The notes under the pieces are model-generated. The model was not told the DNA's origin. It was given only the letters and a program-made list of their open reading frames with translations, and did not search any database. This document shows positions 35,801 to 48,800 of a stretch of DNA of 64,000 nt, one piece after another. The position numbers and the translations under genes are program-made. This stretch comes from Toxotes chatareus (lineage: Eukaryota > Chordata > Actinopteri > Toxotidae). Each line of letters opens with the position of its first letter. Position 1 is the stretch's first letter. The stretch spans positions 15,346,501 to 15,410,500 of the forward strand of contig CM028896.1 of assembly GCA_016801885.1 (NCBI GenBank), read 5' to 3'.

Positions 35801-38800
35801 CCATCTTGTTGTGGAGTGCGTCACTATTTATCCTTTGACTTACAGTACTTTGGATTTTTACAGTAATGTGTCAAAGCTTGTTGACAACAGCAGGGTGGTG
35901 GAGACAGTGTTCAGATCCTATATGTGAGTAAAAGTACAAATACATTAATGTAAAAAATACAAAAAGACACCACTGCGTTCAAAACCCTAAGTATTATCAG
36001 CAAAATGTATTTAAAAGTACTCAAAAGCAAACTGCTCATTATGCTGAAAAATGGCCCCTGTGTCTGGTATATTACTGTATATGACGTCTTTAAATTGTGG
36101 GTATTGAGGCAGGAGTGTGCACAGCAGATTTTTAGTGTTGGAGCTAGTTTTAACTGCCTCATATGCAGTTCAGTATTTTAATCTGGAGGTTCCCAACCAT
36201 CTGAGGCATTATGAGTCGATAAACGGGAGAGGAAATAATATTCTGCTACACAAATTTATTTATTTTATTTTTTTGTTATGGTTATTGGACACATTTTACC
36301 TGGAGAACTTATTTAAATGAAATCATCTGATCTGAAAAGTAGCATGAAAGGGAAGAGCTGGAGGGCTTGAGCTACCACTGGAACTCTGTGTGCTCTGGTC
36401 AGTATTTTTCTTCAATGATCTCATCCTGTTGTTCCCCTGCAGGAAAGTACCTTCTGCTACCCACCAACCCCCAGCAGACGCCGACGGCATGGCAGCCGTC
36501 ATCTGAGATCTCTAACCTGGTCCGTATGTGTTCCCTGAATCTCGGAAAGTCGGACCCCTCCCTCACCTCCAGCCTGGTGAGTGCTTCCTACATCATGACC
36601 CCCGTCACGATACTCTGTGCCATTACCTCATCCTTTGGATGAGAAGCAGCTCTGTGTGAATTTCACTGAACCAGTTATGTTAGGTCAGGATCATTTGCAT
36701 AGAACCACAATATCTGAACATTCATGGGAACCTGGGCGTACTTTTCAAGAGGATATTTCTGAATGTTCCCCCACGGATATGGATGGTCAAAGGTAAAGGT
36801 GGTTGTCACGGTTCAGCCCTGGAAACAGAATAACAGAATTCAAACAATAGTGTGAAATAAATATAAAATTCCCACAACAATATGGATGTACATATTTTCA
36901 GTAGAGATCCCTGTAACCTTCATACACATAAAAGCAAAACCAGATTGTTTCCTGCCTGTTCAAGTTACAGGTTTTCATGTATTTTGCATCTAAATGCTTA
37001 AAAATGTAAAGAAAAAAAAGGAATAAAACAGAAAAATACTCAAAGACATTCTGTAAGGCCCTGAGTGCATCCATAGTTTGGGCCGAGTGAAGTCATGAAG
37101 GCAGACGACCTTCAGCGTGGATGTACTCTGTTCTTTCAGATGACACGGATAGATACCGTGAGGTGCTCTGTCGTGATCCCGTTGGAGTGAGATGCGATCA
37201 AAAGCAGAGGCTAATCCAATGCTGTAAATCTATGACTCATTCCCGGTGTGTGCGTGGTATCGGTTAGAGAAAAGGTTAATGTAATAGATTGAATGTGAAG
37301 CTTGTGTGTGTGTGTGTGTGTTTGTGTTTGTGTGCTGCTTTCAGAGTAACTGTGAGGGTATATTTTGGTTAACTGACACTCGCACCATTAGTGATCTGAG
37401 CGGGTCGACCCAGAAAAAGGCGCTGTAACCTGAACCAGAGGAGCTCTAACTCATGACATCATGAGTTACCGTGTTTACACCAATAACACAACGCAGCCAC
37501 CACAGTGTGTGATCCTGATCACTGAGTGAAATACACAACATTAATGACTTTAAATAACAACTGAAGGCCTTTCAGGTGATTTTAGTGACTTCATTTTTTA
37601 AAATCTAACTGCTGGTTTGTTTTCCAGTACAAGATATCTCAGCTCATTCCCTACACTGGGGGGCACTAGTGTATTTTCAGTATTTGGAACTGAACTACAA
37701 CGGATCCTTGTGTTTGTAAAAGCCGCAAATTAATCCCTTTGGCTGTTGTGCTCTCCAGAGAGAATGAATGCATGCTTTCCTGTAACATAATTGTCCTTCA
37801 GTGGATAAGCCATCCAATCGATGTGCTTATTCCATTTGAGTTTTTCAGCTTAAAGACTCGAATAAATCTCTGAGTTTGCCAGAATTTTACAGTGCTGTGT
37901 TTTACTGATACCTGTGTGTATTTCTGTTTCTCTCTGGTCATTAATGGAGAACACAGGGTCAGAGTTCATAGGGATTTGAGTATCTTGCTCAAGGACACTG
38001 TCGTAGGAAGGATAGAGGGTCTATGGCCACATGCAGTTTGTCCACGTACCCAGGAATGAATGAAAAAAAACTTCTGTCTGTCTAGATGGATTTTCATGCA
38101 CCTGCCAAGATGTATAATCAGGTCACATTGGTAATACAGGGTATCTGATATGAAAGTGCACCTGTGGCTCTCAGATTCAGTACTCCTCACTCAGGTGAGG
38201 CTGTAAGGTCGTGGGGACCCAGGAGCCTAATACAATTTTTACATCAGACCTCATTCAGCAAATGGAACCACAGATACAGGGTTGAAATTGGGCTTGTCAC
38301 TAAGAAGGGCATCGGGGTGCGGTGCATCGTGTGCCTCCTCCACCTCCAAAAACACATGAGCCTGTTTAACAACTGGTGCTGCGACGTGAGAAGGTTCATT
38401 GTGAACATCGAGAAATATTTTCACTGATTGCAGTTTTACACAAAGGACTTTTTTTGTTTGTTTTTGGCAGCATGAAAATCTTACGCAAAACTGTAACTGT
38501 AACTGTAAGTCTGCCCAGAAATGGATTAGGTTTACATTAGTGTTTTGATAATTGTGTAAATATTCCTGTTTCTAATTTTTTTCCCACACGTTGTAACGCT
38601 GCAGTCTTTCCTTTGTAAACTGTAGCATCTGGTCTAATATCTTAGTGGATCATCTTCATGTTTCTCTGGTCTGCAGCTCAAATGTTATCTTGTGCTTATT
38701 CTTATTCTTAACGCTGTTTGCATGTCCCTGGCGGCTCAGTGGTTAGTGCCATGAGAAAATGAAATGCTGCTTACTGCTGCTCAGACACTGTCTTGTGTAA

Positions 38801-41800
38801 ACAGGAGCTGTTGCTAAATCTTAACAGCATCTTTTGGAGTTCACCTCAGGGGTTCATCTGCAGCCGTTGCATTATCCGGTCCTCAGAGCGAAAAAAAAAA
38901 AAAGATGGTGAATTGGTTGACCTTGTGAGAGGAGAGAAAGACACAAACACCACAGCTTCTAGCCACTGAATAAAAGGTGCTTCTACTCTTTCTTTTCCTC
39001 TTAGATATTTAAATCTCAAGTAGGAAATGTTGGTCATTGTTAGTCCCTTTGTCTCTGTTTTGGGGGAATTATTCCGGAATATAAAATAGGATCCCAGCAG
39101 CATCTTCAGCGTGTTAGTTATGTAGACTGGGTGGCATTTGTCATTTGTAATGATGGTTATATTACTGCAGAGCACACCAGTCCCTGGCCTTAGTGGCAGT
39201 GAATGAATGGAGGGCTGCCAGCAAACAGACTGTGTTGCTGCATCTCGAGCGCCGAGCTTCAGATTGTTGTCAGTTCTGACCACAGTCACATTTGGCAGAA
39301 ATATCCACGTATGAAGAGATTTAATTGGCTGCTCGGTTTTCAGTTTGAAAAATGGGCAATTTTGAAATGTGAGTTTTTGGTCAGGCAGTATTTTTTATTT
39401 GATTTGATTTATTTTTTTTTTTACTAGAAACATTAGAAAAGTGCCAAAATTTAAAACAATAAATTGCTTCCAGGAAAATGTTGAGATGTAAGATTTGAGA
39501 TTGTGTTCCTCATTATGTAACAGAGCAATATTCACTTTACGTTGCCTCAAATTTCTCCAGTCACTAAAGAAGCCAAAGGGTTTGTGTGGGTGAAATCTCT
39601 CACAGCTGTTGACAGTCGGATATTTTGTGTTTAAAAACCGCAGCGAGACGAGACATACATTTTACAACAATGCGTTCAAAATAATCCATATTAGACTGCA
39701 CGTCTCTGTTCAGTAGTTAAACTGTGCTCAAGTGCTCAATAATGTAAAATACACATAATAAGAATATGACTATTATTTATCACTCAGTGTCCTGCTCATC
39801 CGTCCCTTCATTGCAGGTTTAAGACCCCTGTGGTTCTGTCAGCCATGCTTTGCCCCCCCTCCCTTCCCTTCACAGGACTCCTGTTATTCCTTTCCGCCTC
39901 GTTTCCTCCTCTTTGCTCCTCCATCGTGCCCCTGGGTGTGCATGGCTCTTTGACTAGCGTGGCACATCTCTCTTGACTGTGATGCTCTTTGGCAGAAAAT
40001 CAATACTTCACCTCTGGTGTGATATGGAGATAAGACTGTCATAATCCTGATGTTGTGCCTTTGTGGACTCTCATTCTCCCTCATAATCGAAGTCACTGAT
40101 GTCCTTTGCTGATATCACTGTTTGTTGGAGCAGTTTGTTGTTGCAAAGGAAGGAACTACAGGTTAATATACGGTGAACAAGCTGTCTTTTTTTTAATATT
40201 CTCTGAGATCTATGTACCATTATCCAGCTGAGTAGCTACCTGCCCACAAAACAACAGAGTGGACCTTTGTGTCTCTTAATTTGACAGCATATCTTGTTTT
40301 TGTTTCATGTCACTCTTGCTAAGGCAGTTGCGTTTTGAGACGCTCGACCTCTGTCGTCCACTCCGCTGACGCCACGGCGTTACGCACAGTGAAACTTTGC
40401 GTCTCTGTGAAAGAGTGGACTCAAGCTGACATCTTATTCGTCTTGTGAATGCATACGTTTACGTGGCTGTTCCAGTTTGTTCAAAATCGAAAAACTGGAG
40501 AAGAATTGAGAGTGATGCGTTGCAGCCATTGGTTCTTCTTGGTTGCTATCTTTGTGCTTGTTGTCAAGGTTAAAGACTCGCCTCATCCATTGGGAGGTTG
40601 GCTCTGCAGGGTTTTATCATGGCTGGATATTCTCACTCCTTTGGCTTTGGACAGATGGATTCTTTGCACTGCTTTGTATGGAGGGAATTGACTCTTTCTT
40701 TCCTTACCGCTCTTCACAGGCCATGTCCGTCCTCCGCCTGCCTCACATCTACAGGTTGCCTCTTGGTCTGATAAGCTCAGGCAGAGCAGAGGCTGTGGGT
40801 CGCTCAATCAGTGCTCTCTGCATGCTTTCAGAGCCAGATCTCCCTTTTTTCTCCAGAGGCAGAGGAAACAACCTTAGCTGCCCATCTGCCAGGAGGAAAT
40901 GAGTCACAGACAACCCCTGGACTCTTCCCACAGGCGATTCTGTGGCCCTGCTACAAGGCCACTGGCACAAACAGTCTGCCTTCATGGCTTCCCTGAAACC
41001 CACCTCAGAGCAGCTTTACTTTGTGGGATTTTTTTTTTTTTACTAATAACTGCTCACTTTTTTTTTTTTTTTTTTTTTTTTTTAATGAAAAAATGCCAGA
41101 AAATAGTGGAAAAACACCTGTCACAATTTTCACAAGAAAACAAATGGCTTTTTTTTTTCCTTTTCCACCCAAGACATTCAATTTACTTTGATATAAAACA
41201 GAAAAAGAGCAAAAAAAATAAATAAATCTCATTTTAGAAACTTGAGCCGGCAAATATTTGATATTTTCCTTTGATAAATGGCGATATTTTTCAATCATCC
41301 AATCTTCTGTCATTTTAAGACTCCATTAAATAATTTAATGTTTCAGTGCAGGGATAGTGGCTGCAGTGCTTGTTACAGAAATTATACAGCAGAGAAAAAG
41401 AGACTTTCTGTATTGAATAAGACAAATGACCCCTCCCTTGTGTTCCTGCAGCTTTTCATCTTCATTATTAGTCCAGTGTGGAATTTTCTAAATTGTTCCT
41501 CTGAGCAGCACTGACTCGAGACTAGTCAGTTGAACATAACAGGATTCTTTAATTCCCTCAGGTAATCTGGAGGGCATTGTTCAAGCTGAAAAAAAGTTGA
41601 CTACTGTAATCCTCGTCCTCTGAGGTTTTAAGGGGTTTATTCAAAAACAGCCCGATGACTCGCGCACGGTCCTGGGCTTTCTACTCGCGGCTTTCTTATC
41701 ACAGCGCAGCAGCACAAACGACTCTCGCCCCGGCCGCTGCGACACGTCGGCTTTCTGTTTTACAGGTTTCACGGTGGGAAAAAGTTGATGTAGTGGTCAC

Positions 41801-42804
41801 CTGTCTGCCACCTCCTCCGCCGACCGTGGTCGTGGGTATCTATCATCCCACCCAGGCCACACTCTCTAAGAGAAATCATTTGAGCTTGGCTGGAGATGAG
41901 GAGAATGGAAGGGGCCCACTTAATATTCACAGAGCAGTACCACAGTGAATGGAAATGAGTGAGAGAGGGTGAAAAAAGAGGAGGGAGGGGGGCAAAGAAA
42001 AACACAGACTGAAACAGAATGCAAAATTGCAGGATAGAATTGGCAGCGCGGCATTGGAAACAACTTATTTTCCGAATGTTTATCATTCAGGAGGGTGCGG
42101 GGACACTGAATTAGAGAGTGTGAAATATCTGTGGTCACTCTGTGCGGAGCTGTACGAGACGGAAGCGGCGCATGAAATTGTTGGAAATTGACACAGGATA
42201 TTCAGTTGTGTACATGGCAGGTTTGCGTGGGGACGTGCGATTGATTTCAGCACGATAATGATTTGAGTATTGGGTGGTTTGGAATGAAGCAAGCGTTGCC
42301 TACGTACAAATTGGCCCCGAAACAGTTAGTGTGACATTTCTCTCACCGGGTTTCAAAGGTCTGGAGCTGTTTCTTACTTCAGCGACATGTCTGCCTATTA
42401 TTTTCTCCCTCTTCCACATGCAGTGCTCTGTCTTCCCCGTTCTTTTCTGCAGTCAGTGTGAGCTGTGGTCTCAGGCGTCATGTTCCTGACACTGGACTAA
42501 CCTTCAGGTGTGTGTTGTGCAGTCTTCATGTGACTCATTGACTGCATTAAGACCAGGAGATGTGTTAGCCTGCCTGCCGCAGACAGGATGCCAGATTCAT
42601 TGTTGGGGTCGAGGCAGAACAATGCTGGGAAGGATATCCTCTCATTTTCATGGTCACCTGGGGTGCCCAAAAAGCGTGGCCGCACAGAGAAATGAGTCTT
42701 GGGGCTCCCACTTGTCCCCGGTGCTCCCCCACGACACCCCCCTCGCTCACCCCCACCCGTTGCTACGCTAAATTAGAGCTGCCTATCCTCTCCCTGGTCC
42801 TCCC

Positions 42805-42836
<32 letters not shown>

Positions 42837-45800
42837 GTCTTCCTCCATCCTTCTTTCTCGCTCCATCTCTCCTTCACTCCTGAAGTTACAGAGGAGGGGA
42901 GCAAGAGGAGGTGTCAGCTGACTGCCCCCCTCCAATCAGATAAGTTCTGATGGAAGTGTTTAGCAGCTGCTAAGATCAGATTTAGCCTGAGGGAGGGAGG
43001 GAGCGAGCAGGAGGCAGGAGCGAGGCAGTGCAGCGTGTCTCTGTACCGGTAGGGAGGCATGATAAGCCGGGGCTCTCTGCCATGGACGAGTCCAGCATTC
43101 TGAGGAGACGAGGGCTACAGGTAGGAAAGCAAACGAGCCTGTGCCTGTGTGTGCGGGGCATGTGTGGTGTCGGTTGCTCTTTTAGGGAGCACAGTTAGGA
43201 CTTTGAGACCTGATTGTGTTAACACTTGGCAGCACAGAGTGAGCAACATTCTGGCTCTGCTGTTGATGTGTGCTTGTGTCTCGTATGTGAGAGAATCTCT
43301 TGGCAGAACTGTGCAGACAGTTTCTAGTAGAATTACCAAAGAGGATGATGAGGATATTCACTCACAGTTGACTGAAATCGGGCTGCAAATGTTTTAATCT
43401 TCACTACTTTGTTTTCTCTGCACAGATTTGGAAAGAATAGTTTGTGTGGCTGTGGCTTCACGTTACTTTCTAAACAGCCTTGAATCATTTGTCACATTTA
43501 ATTTGTGCTAGCTGCCAGCAGGGGGAATGAGAGCTGTGTATTCACTGAGCAAGATTGATTACTGTATGAAGTGCGAAGGGCTTTCTTGAGCCTTATCGAC
43601 TTTTCATGATAATGGGATGCACGTTGAGGCTTTTGCCTTTCTGTCAGAAATCTTGATTGAAGCGTGAGCTCAGTTCAGGACACCGCTCGTAACGTATGAT
43701 ATACCGAATCAAATTATTCCTGCCATCACGCTGCAATAACATGAGACATAAATGAAAGTGGAAAGGGAGGACGGAGTGTTCTGAAATATGAAATTACTTG
43801 TCTTTTACACCACATTTCATGTGATTTTTTTTTTTTTCAGACATTAATCATTTCCTCCAACCGAGCCGACAAAGTAGGTGTTACAGTGAAGCATAAATTG
43901 GACCTGATTTATCATTTCGCTGACTCTAGTTTGTGCCACTTACAGTGTAATTGATAAATATGTTGAGAAGGAAGGAATTTTTTAAATTCAGCTCAGACTA
44001 TTGCATGTGTTTTTCATGACAATCTCCCTGTAATCCGTTTAATTATGCTGCACTATGGCAGATGAATTAAACCAATAAAACTGCTTTTATGATCCGTCGT
44101 TCATTTAACATTGAACAAAGGTAACTTTAGCTTGTTTGAGAACTTTATTTATTTAGCCGTCGAGCAAATCTCTAGAATTGAGCTGGTAACGTTTGACTTT
44201 CATGTTCACTTAATTTGGTGTCAATGTGTTTCTCTGTGATTATGGATCTCTGTGAAAATTAGGCAGCAGAAACGCTGACATTTAATTTCTGCTCTTTGGT
44301 TTTTTTATTTATTTTTTTTTCATGGTCTTAATGAGTTTCTCCGGGAAAAACCAATAACATTTTACAACACTGTATTTGTCAAAAGCTTCTAAACAGTAAT
44401 TTGGTGCACAGTTGTCCTAATCTCCCTCTTCCTTTGTTGGACGCCACCACCTCCTCCCTTGTGCTCTTTCTTCTTCACAGGACTTCTTTATGTGCCCTAA
44501 CACGCAGCTAAACCAAACACAACGGTCGCTCCTGTGGCTACAGGCGTGCCGCAGCGCTCTAACTTTCACATTCAAAAGGAAACACGGAAGTTAGTTTGTC
44601 AGGCAAATGAGTATAGCTGGTTCAGCTCCACAGCTTCCTATTCATTCTCAGGCCAGGAAGGGGTGACATCATCCCAGTCAGACCTTGTTTATGGGATGGG
44701 ATGTGGATGGTAAGAAGTGGACTGCGGTTTACTGTAGGGAGTGTGTCTGTGTGTGTGTGACTTCAAGTGACGGATGTTGAGATCTTTCAGCATTACATTC
44801 GTCCTAAGCACTTTTCTGCCTCCCCTTTATATAATAGATAGGTTTAAATTTGGCCGAACATCTCATAGGTCTCATATGTTCAGCTGTTTAACAGCATGCT
44901 CACACTTTTTATGTATGTGTGTATTTTCTGATACATTAAAGAAACAGTTTGACACTAGAGGAAATCTGCTTATGTAGCTTTTTCACTTTTTTGCTGACAG
45001 TGACATGAGAATATCAACAACACTCATGTCCATATGACATTTATTTATTTATTTATTTTCTTTTTACAGTTTCATGTGCAGGACTATGTCTTGGCCACTA
45101 GCCGTGACAGGAATTAGAGCGGTGGTGGTGTGATCTTACAGAAAACCCTATTTGCCAAAATGTCCAACTGTTCCTTTAATGCCACATCATGGCATCTCAA
45201 AATATTTATCTTCATGGTGTGTTTGCTGAGGTGTATTATTGGCTCAGGTTCGGTTTTGTGTGGGAAAACTTCAGTAAACTTGAGGAGAAACATTTTCATA
45301 ATTATCCAATTATAGGAAATACAAAAAAAAAAAAATAACAGAGATGTTATATGTGCACATTTGTGCTACCAAAAAAAAAACGTATACTATGGAATTCAGT
45401 CATTTGCCAGATTTTTTTTTTTTGACTTGGTCTTCAATCACAAAGAACTAAGAGAGAAAGCTTTAGTGTGCATGTTGATGCCTAATGAATGTGACAGGGT
45501 GCAGAATTTATTTTTAGACTTGTCGAAAACAACCGCAGACTCACCAACGATACGCAGGAGAATTATTGTTTCCCAGTATCAGACCCATTAATGAGTTCTC
45601 TAAATAAATTGCCCAGCTGAAGTGTGTTGTTCAGTTCAGCTCAGTATGAGTGTCTGTCAGGATTCTCAGCTTCTTGTGTTTGCTTGTCTGAAGCATGAAT
45701 GTCAATTAAAACATAATGGAATAAGTTGAAGTTATATGTATATGATGTAGTTGTTGTTGTGTTAATAAATACTATAGGATGTTGATTCTCTGGTATGCTT

Positions 45801-48800
45801 TATTTGCTTTTATTTTGTAGATGTGGTGAGTAGACTGAGTGGAGCATTGGCAGGGGGATGTGATGCACTCCTGTAATTGCTTTCTCCATAAAAGTAATTA
45901 CTTTGGTTGTTTTGAGTTCGCAGCATGTCGGTAAACTTGTGTACGTTACTCAGACGCGATGTTATTTCTAATTCATGTGCTGGATGGTCAATTTCTTATT
46001 TGACAAATAAGTGAATAAATAATCCTCCAGATGTGTTTGCTGCTGTTGCAGCTGTTGGATCTGTAGCAATGATCCTGCCACATCAGAAGTTATTTGACTT
46101 TCAGGTTTAACAAGCACCTCTGTTCTCGTCTTCAGTGTCTCCGATAAGACGATTACCTTTAATTTGTGCTTACGTCTCTGGTGTCTCACTGGGTTTGTAG
46201 TCTGGTTTGTGACGGCTCATAGCCGCCATGTTCCCTCATTATATAAAATTTGTAGGATTTATGTAGATTTTAATGATGCCTGTGATACACATGTCCTTCA
46301 TCTTAATTAGGAGCAGCCTGTCGGAAGCTTCCGCACCGCATTGAGAGCTTTACCGTACCGCTGACATCCGTCTAACACTGCCTCGTAATAAAAGGTGGCT
46401 AACCAGACAGGTGCAGTGACATTGTGTGTCTCCAAAGAGCCGTTTGTGTGAAGTGGTGGGAGCCAGCTGGTGAGATGCAGCCTGGCTGACAAAACGTGAT
46501 GGTGCGGCACCAGAAAGGCCATGCGCTTGCACATTTCTGAGCACATTCCTTAGGGCTCGACCATACATCCTCTTCATATTAACATAACAGTTTTTTTTAA
46601 TGATATTCCCATGAAAGAGGCAGTCACTGCAATACTGTTTTGTGCTAATTTGACCGAAACAAGGACTTCAACCGAAGCGCTGAAGAAAAGCTCTCATCTG
46701 AGAGGGACGAGTGAATAAGACATTTCTTTAGAAGACGTAAACAGCCTCTCCGCTGAAGTGTCCTTGTGCGAGACGGTGCGTTTCTTTCAGCTCCATCAGC
46801 CCTTCATTGATTCTGTGAAAGGGGGTCAAGTTAAACGGTGAAGTTCCTTGAGGAAGAATAATCGCAAAAAGAAAATGTTCGTCATCACTGGGAAATCATA
46901 TTGAATAGAATGCCAGGCTCTTACAGGGGCCAAACACACCGAGGAGGAACCAGAGTGGGTGGGGGTGTGCCACTTGATGGTTCAAACCCATTTGCAAAAG
47001 AACAATATGAACATTTATGAATATGCTGGATTTATGCTGCAGAGATGTCAGTGTGATTGAAACAGAAAGTAAAACTGTTGTTAATAGTGTGTAGAACTGT
47101 GTGCAATAGCAGCCTCTGGTGTGGATCCAGGGAGCTGCCTCTCGGCTCTCTGCTCCTCCAGCAGATTAATACTGAAATATAAACCATTAATTCATCTACA
47201 TTTGATCTGACTTACAAACCGAGGGAGAGTCAAACTACTTAAGAGTATCTGCATACGACTCTGCTCCTAAGCTGAGCTTATTGTCCTGGATATGTTATTG
47301 ACCATGTTAAATGTTAACTGTAATTGCTATACTGCCTCTTCATTCACACATTCACTGGAGGAGAAACGCTTTAATTTACCAAGGAGAACATTCTTTTTGG
47401 TAAACAACTTTTTATTAGATAAACAGAAATCTGCTGAACGTGTATCTGTGGAAGTTATTTTTACAAATTGAAAAAAAAAGAAGGATTTTTTAAAAATCTC
47501 TTTTCTTTTCCCCTTTTTTTGTTGCCATTGTCTTGCTGTTATACAACTTGTGGCAAACTGCCTTTCACTGGAGCTGACATCTTTCCGATGTCCTTGCAGT
47601 ACCTGCCGGTCAAACTGGACCTACATCTTTAGTTGTTCCCGTTGGCGAATCCTCTGTCATCTCCTGCAGTTCGTCCTGTCCGCTGTCTGAGTCTGTGCGT
47701 CACTTCTGTCAAACATCAACAGAAACAGTGAGCGAGGACATCTGTTACGTGCGGGTGCCAGTTACTAATGTGGTGTAACATCGACAGTATACATTTGACA
47801 TTTTGACAAACAGAACCTCATTAACAACCAGTGGCAATCATCAAACAACAAGACAACGCGCAGCAGCAGTGAAATGTGTAAACACAGATGAACAGTAATA
47901 TATCATCAGACCAGATACAGTTATGGATATATTCATTCATGTGATTTGGCTTTGAGATTCTATTACTGTGGCATTAGAAGGAGCTCCTCATTAAAAAGGA
48001 GGGATCATCAAATCACGGAGTCATTATGCTCAGTGCCAGTCTCAGAATGAACTGTTTCCCCTCTTACAGCATCGGATGAGACGTTTTTGACACTTAACAT
48101 CCTGCTACGAGGAGAAATGTGAGGATGCCAGCAGATTTAATCAGCAAAGCTCTCTGACAGCGTCCATGTGCTTCGCTGTGGAGTCTTCCCATGCTCGTCC
48201 AGGAATCAATATTTTTCGGATGGAGCCGGGCATAATGGTGGAAAATATTACTTCGGACAGTAGGTTTGGTCGTTACGGTTAATATAAGTCAACTCGTGTG
48301 CCCACGTGTGATCAAAATTCAAGTCATTGGTGGTTTATAAATGTGCAGGCTCGTGCTGCCCTGAGGTCAATGTATGCACTTTAGGAAGATCTTCAATCAG
48401 GCCCGTAATGTATAGTCTGTCTGCTTCCCGTACAACACACGTGTTGGGAGCAGATAACTGGTTTTATTGATCCGCTCGACCTCTCCTAATCTCCAGATAA
48501 ACTTGAGGTCTCCGCCTTTAAGACTTTAATTAAGATTCTTTTGTTTTTCCTGTGGTCACTCTGAAGACCAACAGGCATCTGTATTCTTTAAAGTATAAAA
48601 CCACCGAACTGAGCTCATCCCATAAATGCGCAAAACGTTTAAATGCTTTGTCACGTTTCTTTTGCAACAGAGATTTATAGTCATAGCAATAATAATAATA
48701 ACAGTTTTACTTTATCCTTGTGGTCCTTGTGGTGTACCCATGAGCAGTTCAGTATACTGTATATGCGTAATGGCGGTGGGCCCGGGGCCTGTTTCCCAAT

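Larger units (their letters stand above)
31153..36442 (+). other. MAST intron 2
   Basis: An intron of 5.3 kb. It contains two degenerate dispersed repeats (34570-34720 and 35894-36230) and T tracts near 33307 and 34988. No coding exon is recognised. Confidence 0.6.

Noticed and set aside
38846..39289. 147-codon open frame on the minus strand in MAST intron 3
   Set aside because: It has no recognisable domain, no codon pattern and low-complexity runs (SFFFF). It lies in AT-rich intronic sequence, so it is most likely chance.
41655..41768. Possible GC-rich first exon (MTRARSWAFYSRLS...) in MAST intron 3
   Set aside because: The open frame runs into CAG|GTTTCA, a poor donor, and no phase or family match supports it.
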